A stretch of DNA of 55,951 nucleotides. It comes from Planctomycetota bacterium (GTDB taxonomy: Bacteria; Planctomycetota; Planctomycetia; Planctomycetales; Planctomycetaceae). Position 1 is the stretch's first letter; every line of letters begins with the position of its first letter. This document shows positions 27,268 through 35,393 of the stretch, piece by piece. The notes under the pieces were generated by a model. That model was given only the letters and a program-made list of their open reading frames with translations. It made no database searches and was not told the DNA's origin. The stretch covers positions 1 to 55,951 of the forward strand of contig QWQG01000073.1 in NCBI GenBank assembly GCA_003670925.1. Reading direction: 5' to 3'. Both the position numbers and the translations under genes were made by a program.

Positions 27268-28026
27268 ATGCTTTCTATCGATCTCAATTGTGATCTTGGC
27301 GAAATTGTAGGCTCCGAAGGCGAAACGCTTGAGGCCCAGTTGATGCGTCATGTTTCATCGATCAATGTGGCATGTGGCGGACATGCGGGCGACGCGGATC
27401 GTGTCCGCAACGTGGTTGCCCGCGCGCTGCCTCTGAACCTCGCAATTGGCGCCCATCCGGGCTATGTTGATCGCGTAAATTTTGGACGCAACGTGGTGCC
27501 GATGTCGCTGCCGGAAATCTACGATCTCGTTTCGCAACAGATTCAGGTTGTAACGCAGATTGTGAAAGAACTCGGGGGCAGGCTGCAGCATGTGAAGCCG
27601 CACGGAGCGCTTTACAACTTGGCCGCAACATCGCCGGAGACAGCGCACGCGATTGCCGCTGCAGTCCACGCTCTCGATCCGCAATGCCAGCTTGTGGGAC
27701 TCTCCGGGAGTTGCCTCACTGCGGCCGCGGTCACGGTCGGCCTGCGGGCTGTGCATGAAGTCTTCGCCGATCGGAACTATCTAGCGGACGGTTCGCTTGT
27801 GCCGCGAAGTCAGCCGCACGCTGTACTTCACAACGCACCGCAGATTGCCGCCCGCGCTGCTGTAATCGTCGAAACCGGAGTCGTAGTCGCAGTCGATGGT
27901 ACGCGACTCACCCTGAAATGCGATTCACTCTGCATTCACAGCGACACCCCGCATGCGGTTGTCATTGCAGCAGAGATGCAACGCGTCTTCGGAGAACGTC
28001 AGATCACCATTCGGGCGATTGCTTAA
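27268..28026 (+). CDS. pxpA: 5-oxoprolinase subunit PxpA (LamB/YcsF family)
   Basis: Third subunit of the oxoprolinase, with a TIM-like fold. The ATG at 27268 gives the standard start MLSIDLNCDLGE; a TTG at 27247 in the same frame, overlapping pxpC, is possible. SSINVACGGHAGD, AIGAHPGYVD, HVKPHGALYN and DRNYLADGSLVPRSQPHAV are all family signatures. With this start it has 252 residues, as expected. It closes the operon and ends 12 bases from the convergent ThuA-cytochrome gene. Confidence 0.95.
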   Translation: MLSIDLNCDLGEIVGSEGETLEAQLMRHVSSINVACGGHAGDADRVRNVVARALPLNLAIGAHPGYVDRVNFGRNVVPMSLPEIYDLVSQQIQVVTQIVKELGGRLQHVKPHGALYNLAATSPETAHAIAAAVHALDPQCQLVGLSGSCLTAAAVTVGLRAVHEVFADRNYLADGSLVPRSQPHAVLHNAPQIAARAAVIVETGVVVAVDGTRLTLKCDSLCIHSDTPHAVVIAAEMQRVFGERQITIRAIA

Positions 28027-28038
28027 GACGTGAGCACC

Positions 28039-30678
28039 CTAGTTCAACATTCTGGCACCTGGTGTCACAAGATCATTGAACCGATCGATCGGTTCGTGGG
28101 CTGACCAAGCAATCCCGCGCAACAACAACGTGCGAAACAGAGGATCGTCAAACGTCCAGCTGTAGTGGCCGGGGATGCTCACGAAGACTCGGCCATTGCC
28201 TTTCTGGGCCGTCCACATTTGAGGTGTCGGAGCACCTTCTTCAGTGCTGGTGGCCAACAGTGTGACGTCCTGCGGCTGCCCAGTGAGTTTCCAGTAACTT
28301 TCGTCGTAAAGTTGCAACTGTTCAAAGTTCCGCACGATCGGATGATCGGTGTTGTGAATATCCAGAGTCAGGGGCCCGTGCCGAAAGGCAATCCGACCAC
28401 CCCAAGATGCGTATCCAATTCGCTTCGAAAATTCTTCCACTTGAGCATTGCCATTGACGGCCCAGTGAATGTAAACCGCACCGCCACCGCGGGCAAAAAA
28501 TGTGTCCATTTTTTCCGGCCGGTCTTGTGCGAAACTCCCTTTCTGGAAAAACAACAGCACATCAGCCGTAGCCAGTTGTGCGTCGCTCGGAAATTCTGTC
28601 GCCGTCGATATCGCCACGTTGTCGGCGGCTGAAAGAAGTTCTTCCCAAACGGATTTCCACGCCGGATAATCGTGCTCACCCGGCCCATGATCCTTCGGGC
28701 CATCGACCAGCACAATGTTCAACGGACGGGTGGGCTCAGGAATCTGCGGCGATCCAGCCAAGGCAATGGCGACTTCCGCTTGCGTGCGCAGCGGGGGTGC
28801 GGTGAGTGGCGATTCGAGCGGCATGTGCGGCGGCAACGTCATCAGATAAGTGATCAGATCTTTCAGCTGCTCGGCCGTGAGCTTTTGCCCAATTCCGGTC
28901 GGCATCACCGATGTCTTCGACGCAGTCATGGATTGAATGTCGGTTTTGGACAGCTTCGTGACGGCACCTTTTTCGTCGCCCAACAGGAGTTGATCACCGT
29001 CCGCTTGGAGGACCCCGGTGAGCACGCGTCCGTCCTTGAGTGCGATCACATGGCCGATGTAATCGGGGTTGATTCCAAAACTTGGATTGGTCACATCGCG
29101 CATCACGGATGCGTAGTCACGATGCACGAGATTCATCAGATCTGGCCCTATTCTGGCTCCAATGCCACCTACGGCATGACACTTGAAGCAACTCGCCGCC
29201 TCGCTCCGGAATATTTTGCGCCCGCGTGCCCAGCTGCCGCCTTCTAGTTCTGCGATCTTTACAGGCGCAGCCAGCGTGGTCGCATCACTCGTTGTGTGCA
29301 CGTCGACCCACGGCAGAATGAAGCGATGAAGTTGCAAAGGCCGCAGTGAGGAATCGTCGTTCGTCTGCACAGAGACCGTCAGTTGAGGAAAATCACCATC
29401 ACCCGTTTGCATCGCGACCACCACATCCACGGGATCAGTAACATCTGCAGATGTCCTGAACGTGGCCAATTGCCATTCCACATTGGATTGATCACATACC
29501 ACGGCAATCTCGGTCACAGGCTGATTTTTCTGTGTGTCGCGGGTAGCTTGGACAACACATCCGTGATCACTGCTGAAGGTCACAATGGCTTCTGCGGCGG
29601 GCCATTCGTAGTCAATGCTGGCGTCGGGCTGAATCGCCGGACGTAGGATCTGATGCAAGTTCAACTTTGATTTGAGTGTCAAGATTCCGGGTTGCTCAAG
29701 TGCGGTCCAAAGCGCTGCGTGGCCTGCACTGGCCGTGAGCATTGTCTTGGCAACCGTCAGGTCCGCATGCGGCAACCAGCCAGCCCATGCCGGCGTTGCG
29801 TTTCCTTCGGCTGGCGTCCATCGCGCTTCAACGCCGTGAAGCGCGAAGTTCACATCAAGCTCTGACTGCAACGGGACCGTCACGGCATAATAGTCGTCCG
29901 CTTTCATTTGAGCCGTACTAATGATCAGGGTTCGTAGATCGCTGGTAACTGCTGTTCCAGTGACAGGTAATCCAAAACGTGGTTTGATCAACTGGGCCCG
30001 CACGGCGGCAGACGGCGGCATAAGATTCTCAAAGCAATCTCCGGCGCGGACGTGTTCGCCGTATTCGATGCGGATGCGTTCCTTGAGTTGACGAAATTCG
30101 GTCGCGTCCAGCGGTCGATCGAACGCAATCCGAATCTCATGTGGTCCTTCAGCCCATGTCGCAACGGGACGTGCAGCGTCGGGTTGTTGCATTTGAATTC
30201 GAAACAGCTTTCCGAGTCCGAAGTAAAGGTTGCCATCCTGATCCATCGTGATCCCAATGGCCCCCACATTCTGCGGGATCTCTTTCCTGCCGGTCGCTAC
30301 GATGATTTCTGCATCTGCTTTGTCATCCACGTTGGTATCCACGATGAGTGACACTTTGCCCTTGCGTGGCACAAAAACACCTTGGCCTTTTGCATCGCCG
30401 ATCCGCACTAGCACGGGACGCAACTTCTCATCCACTTGATCAAACACGCGTTGCGATCTGGAGCCATCTGGCCACGATGTCATAACATCGCTGGCGCCAA
30501 ATTCAGGGCTGTTCAGCGACTTGCGAAACGCATTGACGCGCGACGCATCCAGCCAGAGTTGCAGTCCGTCATCTGCCGTAAGTTCTTGATCGACCCGTGC
30601 CGAAACGTGCGCACGTGCTTCGCCCGTGACAGCCAACAGCAGACACACCAGCAGCGAAGGTAGGGGGAAATGCAGCAT
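28039..30678 (-). CDS. Exported ThuA-domain protein fused to a planctomycete heme-binding (c-type) domain
   Basis: Periplasmic protein of unknown reaction. The signal peptide is MLHFPLPSLLVCLLLAVTGEARA, starting at 30678 (the frame opens three codons earlier). After about 450 residues of beta-rich sequence, a c-type heme site SCFKCHAVGG is followed by IGPDLMNL, ending in MPTGIGQKLTAEQLKDLITYLMTLPP, the planctomycete putative heme-binding domain. The last 230 residues are a ThuA (class I glutamine amidotransferase-like) domain: IVLVDGPKDHGPGEHDYP, FFARGGGAVYIHWA, and PGHYSWTFDDPLFRTLLLRGIAWSA. ThuA proteins are linked to sugar (trehalose) metabolism; a heme domain suggests an electron-transfer link. 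Divergent from the DUF1501 pair. Confidence 0.88.
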   Translation of the reverse strand: MLHFPLPSLLVCLLLAVTGEARAHVSARVDQELTADDGLQLWLDASRVNAFRKSLNSPEFGASDVMTSWPDGSRSQRVFDQVDEKLRPVLVRIGDAKGQGVFVPRKGKVSLIVDTNVDDKADAEIIVATGRKEIPQNVGAIGITMDQDGNLYFGLGKLFRIQMQQPDAARPVATWAEGPHEIRIAFDRPLDATEFRQLKERIRIEYGEHVRAGDCFENLMPPSAAVRAQLIKPRFGLPVTGTAVTSDLRTLIISTAQMKADDYYAVTVPLQSELDVNFALHGVEARWTPAEGNATPAWAGWLPHADLTVAKTMLTASAGHAALWTALEQPGILTLKSKLNLHQILRPAIQPDASIDYEWPAAEAIVTFSSDHGCVVQATRDTQKNQPVTEIAVVCDQSNVEWQLATFRTSADVTDPVDVVVAMQTGDGDFPQLTVSVQTNDDSSLRPLQLHRFILPWVDVHTTSDATTLAAPVKIAELEGGSWARGRKIFRSEAASCFKCHAVGGIGARIGPDLMNLVHRDYASVMRDVTNPSFGINPDYIGHVIALKDGRVLTGVLQADGDQLLLGDEKGAVTKLSKTDIQSMTASKTSVMPTGIGQKLTAEQLKDLITYLMTLPPHMPLESPLTAPPLRTQAEVAIALAGSPQIPEPTRPLNIVLVDGPKDHGPGEHDYPAWKSVWEELLSAADNVAISTATEFPSDAQLATADVLLFFQKGSFAQDRPEKMDTFFARGGGAVYIHWAVNGNAQVEEFSKRIGYASWGGRIAFRHGPLTLDIHNTDHPIVRNFEQLQLYDESYWKLTGQPQDVTLLATSTEEGAPTPQMWTAQKGNGRVFVSIPGHYSWTFDDPLFRTLLLRGIAWSAHEPIDRFNDLVTPGARMLN

Positions 30679-30908
30679 CGTGATCATTCCGATTTGTGAA
30701 TTTATCCAGCATCTCGCAACTTATACCTCACACGGGCTGAAATGAGGCACGTGGAGATCGCCTAAGTCGTGAGACTTTATCATTCGACGAGACGTGGGCT
30801 GCCGTTTCTGGGTGTACGGCTTGCGGTTGAGTGGAAACGCGGGGTATCCTCCCGTGGCAACTTTTGATGCTTCCCGCCCACGAAAATGCTCGCCTAAGGC
30901 GTTTCTGC

Positions 30909-32267
30909 ATGCTTTCAATCTTCGGACAACGTCCCTCGTCTTTTTGTGACGGGCACGCGCGTCGCCATTTCCTCAAGATTGGCGGACTGGCATTGGGGGG
31001 CATGAGCTTGCCCCAGATCCTGAAGGCTGAAGAAGGAGCGTCGGCACCGAGTGGAAACAAACTGCCGCACAAGGCTGTGATTATGATCTATTTGTCTGGT
31101 GGACCATCGCACCAAGACATGTATGACCTAAAGATGGATGCACCGGTGGAAATTCGAGGCTCTTTTAAGCCGATTCATACGAACGTGCCAGGGATCGAAA
31201 TTTGTGAACACATGCCCCGCTTAGCGCAGATGATGGATAAATTTGCCATTATCCGATCGCTCTATGGGTCGCCCGATCAGCATGCATCGGATACTTGTTT
31301 GAGTGGATTCCCGATCGGAGCAAGAGGGCGCCAGGACAATCGGCCGTCACTGGGGTCTGCGGTGTCTCGGCTGCACGGGGCCGTGGATCGCGCGATCCCG
31401 CCGTTTGTAGGACTGACGACAAAGACCGGTCACGTACCCTATTCGAATCCGGGACTGCCAGGGTTTCTTGGTTCAGCCTACGCTCCGTTTCAGCCAGAAA
31501 GCGAAGGCATGGCCAACATGCGGCTGAACAATATTACGCTTGATCGTCTGCGCGACCGTGAGGCTCTGCTGACCAGTTTCGATGCCTTTCGTCGTTACTC
31601 AGAAGCCAGCACCAACATGCAAGGCATGGATTCGAACACAAAGAAAGCATTCGACGTGCTGACTTCGAGCAAGCTTGTTGAGGCACTGGATCTCGAAAAA
31701 GAAGATCCGACTCTCCGAGATCGTTACGGGCGCGGGGCCTCAACACCGGCGTTCGGTGAAGACGCGGGGCCGCACTGGATGGATCAGTTTCTGATGGCGC
31801 GTCGATTGGTTGAAGCAGGCGTGCGTTGTGTGACGCTCTCTTTCGGCAGCTGGGATCGTCACGGTGCAAATTTTGAACGTCTGCCAGAACAGTTGGCGAA
31901 GTTTGATCAGGGCATCACCGCGTTGGTGGAGGACCTGCATACCCGCGGACTCGACCAAGATGTCAGCGTCGTGGCATGGGGCGAATTCGGACGCACGCCT
32001 CGGATCAATCCGGGCGGCGGGCGAGACCATTGGCCTCAGGCATCGTGTGCTTTGCTGGCGGGCGGCGGAATGCGGATGGGGCAAGTGATCGGTTCGACAA
32101 ATCGTTTGGGTGAAGTTCCCCAGGATCGGCCAATTCACTACCAAGAAGTGTTTGCGACACTTTATCATCAACTGGGGATTGATGTGCGCACGACTACGAT
32201 TCCGGATAATAGTGGACGACCACAATATCTGCTGGATCATCAGTCCGTGGTGAAGGAGTTGGTGTAG
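30909..32267 (+). CDS. DUF1501 protein, Tat-exported
   Basis: DUF1501 proteins resemble the alkaline phosphatase/sulfatase fold and are abundant in planctomycetes; the reaction is unknown. The start is the ATG at 30909, because the twin-arginine leader (HARRHFLKIGGLALGGMSLPQ) then sits near residue 19; the frame is open to 30831. Signatures include IMIYLSGGPSHQDMYDLKMDAP, GVRCVTLSFGSWDRHG, VVAWGEFGRTPRIN and GGGRDHWPQASCALLAGGGMRMG. With this start it has 452 residues. The next gene, another DUF1501, begins 23 bases downstream on the same strand. Confidence 0.9.
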   Translation: MLSIFGQRPSSFCDGHARRHFLKIGGLALGGMSLPQILKAEEGASAPSGNKLPHKAVIMIYLSGGPSHQDMYDLKMDAPVEIRGSFKPIHTNVPGIEICEHMPRLAQMMDKFAIIRSLYGSPDQHASDTCLSGFPIGARGRQDNRPSLGSAVSRLHGAVDRAIPPFVGLTTKTGHVPYSNPGLPGFLGSAYAPFQPESEGMANMRLNNITLDRLRDREALLTSFDAFRRYSEASTNMQGMDSNTKKAFDVLTSSKLVEALDLEKEDPTLRDRYGRGASTPAFGEDAGPHWMDQFLMARRLVEAGVRCVTLSFGSWDRHGANFERLPEQLAKFDQGITALVEDLHTRGLDQDVSVVAWGEFGRTPRINPGGGRDHWPQASCALLAGGGMRMGQVIGSTNRLGEVPQDRPIHYQEVFATLYHQLGIDVRTTTIPDNSGRPQYLLDHQSVVKELV

Positions 32268-32289
32268 AGCACTTGTTGAGTTTGCCAAA

Positions 32290-33777
32290 TTGCACCTTAA
32301 GTTTTGTGAGCTGAGTTTGAGCCAAAACAAAAATCTCCTCCATCCGCAGGTCTCCCGCCGAACCGCTGTTCAGGCCGGAGCCATCGGATTACTCGGGATG
32401 GGCAGCAATCATCTGCGCGCGTTGCAGGCCGCAGACTCCGGGGCATCTGCGGCGGGCACGGCGAAATGTTGCATCTACATTTTTCTGTCGGGTGGACTTT
32501 CGCAGCACGAAAGTTTTGATCCAAAACCTCAGGCACCACTCGAAGTCCGCGGCGAGTTTGCCTCCATTGCCACGCAAACGCCTGGCCTTAACATTACCGA
32601 GCATCTTCCGGGCTTGGCTCAGCGAAGTTCGCGGTGGTCAGTCGTGCGCTCGTTGACTCATCCCAGCAATGATCACACGCTGGGGCATTACTATATGCTG
32701 ACTGGACGCAGTGGAGAGACGCCAGGCTTTCGCGGGGACCGGCAACCACGTTCCAGCGACTTTCCTTCGATCTCATCGACCGTGGGAGACGCGCTGCCTG
32801 CACGCAGTAATCTGCCTCCGGCCATCGTGCTGCCGGAGCGTTTGGTACACTGGTCCGGCGGCACAATGCCTGGAGCTTTCGGCGGGCTGATGGGCTCGCA
32901 TCGCGACCCGTTTTTTGTCGAAGCGTCGCCCTATGGAAACCCATTCTGGCGCGGAGCCTATCCGGAGTACACATTTCCGAACGAAACGAAGAAAGCCCCG
33001 ACCTCACCGGATGATCGAGTCTACCAAGCACCAAGCTTGGCGTTGTCTCCCGGCATGACCATGCACCGCATGCATTCGCGGACTGGTCTGCTGAATGTGC
33101 TCGACAGGCAACGACGTGAACTGGAGCAATCCGCCACCGCCAAGCACTATGATGAATTTCGCCAGTCTGCGATTTCGTTGCTGTCCGAACCGTCCGTGCG
33201 AAATGCATTTGACGTCACGAAAGCCGATGATACGACTCAGGATCGATACGGGCGCAACAGTTTCGGCTGGTCGTTGCTCATGGCGCGGCGACTCGTGGAG
33301 GCCGGAGTCAACCTCATCCAGGTGAATCTTGGCAATAATGAGTGCTGGGACACCCATGGCGACATCTTCCATCGGATGAAAAACAAACTGCTGCCGCCAA
33401 CCGACCGCGCGTTGTGTGCGTTGCTGGATGATCTGCAATCGCTGGGACTACTCGATACCACCCTGATCGTGATGGGCAGCGAATTCGGTCGCACACCAAA
33501 GCTTTCAACTTTGTCGGAATCGTTCCCGGATGCTGGCCGCGATCATTGGGGTGCCGTGCAGAGCGTCTTCTTTGCTGGTGGCGGTGTGAAGGGCGGCACA
33601 GTGATCGGCTCATCAGATGAACTTGGCGCGTATCCGGCGAGTAATCCGCAGAAGCCGGAAAACATGGCTGCGACGATGTACAATGCGTTGGGGATTCCGG
33701 CAACAGCCGTTTGGCGCGATGAATTTGAACGACCGCATCAGATTTATTTTGGCGAGCCGATCGCGGGATTAATTTAG
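32290..33777 (+). CDS. Second DUF1501 protein, Tat-like leader
   Basis: Paralogue of the preceding product. The N-terminal signal (VSRRTAVQAGAIGLLGMG) is Tat-like. The fold marks are CCIYIFLSGGLSQHESFDPKP, NLIQVNLGNNECWDTHGD, LIVMGSEFGRTPKL and GRDHWGAVQSVFFAGGGVKGG. The start is uncertain: no ATG exists before the leader, and TTG at 32290 gives 495 residues. The two genes are separated by 22 bases, so they are probably co-transcribed. No PSD1 (DUF1549/DUF1553) gene adjoins this pair, unlike the one at 37895. Confidence 0.88.
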   Translation: MHLKFCELSLSQNKNLLHPQVSRRTAVQAGAIGLLGMGSNHLRALQAADSGASAAGTAKCCIYIFLSGGLSQHESFDPKPQAPLEVRGEFASIATQTPGLNITEHLPGLAQRSSRWSVVRSLTHPSNDHTLGHYYMLTGRSGETPGFRGDRQPRSSDFPSISSTVGDALPARSNLPPAIVLPERLVHWSGGTMPGAFGGLMGSHRDPFFVEASPYGNPFWRGAYPEYTFPNETKKAPTSPDDRVYQAPSLALSPGMTMHRMHSRTGLLNVLDRQRRELEQSATAKHYDEFRQSAISLLSEPSVRNAFDVTKADDTTQDRYGRNSFGWSLLMARRLVEAGVNLIQVNLGNNECWDTHGDIFHRMKNKLLPPTDRALCALLDDLQSLGLLDTTLIVMGSEFGRTPKLSTLSESFPDAGRDHWGAVQSVFFAGGGVKGGTVIGSSDELGAYPASNPQKPENMAATMYNALGIPATAVWRDEFERPHQIYFGEPIAGLI

Positions 33778-33794
33778 CACGCCTGACAAAACAG

Positions 33795-33850
33795 GTAGCT
33801 GGATTCGCAAGAATTCAGAAATGAGGCTGAATTCTTGCGAATCCAGCTAC
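33795..33850. repeat. Perfect 24-base inverted repeat (dispersed palindrome, copy 1)
   Basis: The arms 33795-33818 and 33827-33850 are exact reverse complements (they begin GTAGCTGGATTCGCAAG) and are separated by 8 bases. It lies between the second DUF1501 gene and the beta-helix gene. A related, degraded copy lies at 41602-41665. As RNA it would make a very stable hairpin. Confidence 0.85.
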
Positions 33851-33897
33851 GAAGAGTGCTTAAGGTTTAAGGTAACAATCATCAGGAATCCTCAAAC

Positions 33898-35262
33898 ATG
33901 ACTCACCCAATTTCAGGCGTTGGTCGCCGCCGATTTTTGACAACACTCGCACGTTCGTCGGCCGTGATGACTGCGGCTTCAATGAGTCGCTCAGTCCTGG
34001 CTGCTGATCCGCCGCCGGTGATGAAACCCCGCGCCACCGATGGAGACGATCGCTTCGAACCGAATTGGGATGAACGGCTGACAATCAGTGTTGGCGAAAA
34101 AACGGGAGACATGATCGGGAAGACTGACAGAGTCATTCAGGCGGCACTGGATTATGTGGCACGTCTTGGTGGCGGCACAGTTCACGTCCAACCAGGAACC
34201 TATACCTTTCGGAACGCTGTCTGGTTACCTTCGCGCGTCCGCCTGCTTGGCAGCGGAACCGATTCTGTCATCACTCGGTTGCCATCGTCCAGAAGCGAAC
34301 TCACGCTGGATTCCGACTGGTACGATCAGGAAGTGACGCTGCAGGACGGCAACGCCTTTCAGGTAGGGGATGGCATCGTCTTTCAGGCAACCAATCCTCA
34401 CCATCAAGGCGCAACGGTGATCAAGCGAACGCTGGTAGCTCGCCATGGCAATCGTTTTAAACTCAACGATGGGCTGCGGGAGAACTTATGGCTCTCCGGC
34501 AAGCCAACCTGTGCGTCGTTGTTTCCGTTACTGACGAGCGAACACACGGCTGATGTGATCATTGAAAATATCACGCTCGACGGCAATCGCGACAACTGTG
34601 AAAACTTCAACGGCAACTACGGTGGCTGCGTATTTCTGCAAGACTGCAATCGTTATACGTTCCGGGGTGTCACAGCTCGCAATTACAACGGCGATGGAAT
34701 TAGTTTCCAGATCAGCCACGATGTGGTTGTCGAAAATTGCCACAGTCACGACAACACCGATCTTGGCGTTCACCCCGGATCTGGTTCGCAGCGACCGATC
34801 ATTCGGGGCAATACGCTGGAGCGAAACAGTCAAGGCATTTTTTGGTGTTGGGGCGTCAAATACGGACTCGCCGAAAACAACATCATTGATGGCAATAAAC
34901 TGTACGGCGTATCCATCGGCCACAACGACACCGATAACATCATGCGCCAGAATCAGATTCGCAACAGTGGCAAGTTCGGGATCCTGTTCCGGGATGAAAA
35001 TCGTGGTCTAGATTTCTGGGCAAATCGCAATATTATCGAGTACAACATTATCGAAAACAGCGGAGATGACGACGGTGCGGGAATCGAAGTGACTGGTGAG
35101 ACAAAAGACATTCAGCTTACGGGCAACACCATTACCGAAACTCGCGGCCCGGCGCGACGCGTCGGGATCCGGATTGGGGATAAGGTTGGCAAGGTTGATC
35201 TCGCCGAGAACAAGATCTCCGGCGTTGCGACAGAAATTGTTGACCGCCGAATCACGGGATAG
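33898..35262 (+). CDS. Tat-exported right-handed parallel beta-helix protein
   Basis: Pectate-lyase-fold protein, probably acting on polysaccharide outside the cytoplasm. The leader has GRRRFLTTLARSSAVMTAASM (twin-arginine). From residue 75 it shows AALDYVARLGGGTVHVQPGTY, the family opening, then many NosD-like coils with repeated N-x-I and D-G-N units (IIENITLDGNRDN, NRYTFRGVTARNYNGDGISFQ, RGNTLERNSQGIFWCW, NIIDGNKLYGVSIG, RNIIEYNIIENSGDD). Length is 454 residues. Catalytic residues cannot be assigned, so lyase activity is a guess; a sugar-binding or epimerase role is also possible. Confidence 0.85.
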   Translation: MTHPISGVGRRRFLTTLARSSAVMTAASMSRSVLAADPPPVMKPRATDGDDRFEPNWDERLTISVGEKTGDMIGKTDRVIQAALDYVARLGGGTVHVQPGTYTFRNAVWLPSRVRLLGSGTDSVITRLPSSRSELTLDSDWYDQEVTLQDGNAFQVGDGIVFQATNPHHQGATVIKRTLVARHGNRFKLNDGLRENLWLSGKPTCASLFPLLTSEHTADVIIENITLDGNRDNCENFNGNYGGCVFLQDCNRYTFRGVTARNYNGDGISFQISHDVVVENCHSHDNTDLGVHPGSGSQRPIIRGNTLERNSQGIFWCWGVKYGLAENNIIDGNKLYGVSIGHNDTDNIMRQNQIRNSGKFGILFRDENRGLDFWANRNIIEYNIIENSGDDDGAGIEVTGETKDIQLTGNTITETRGPARRVGIRIGDKVGKVDLAENKISGVATEIVDRRITG

Positions 35263-35393
35263 TCACTGTCGACACCGCGAAATGGGGTTAAATCTGGAGG
35301 CCTACCCAAAATTAGATTTTGACAAGATCGTGGTTGTTACTGATCTCGACGACGAGGCGGCCGCAGTTTGACACACAAGTTGGAAACGAAGTT

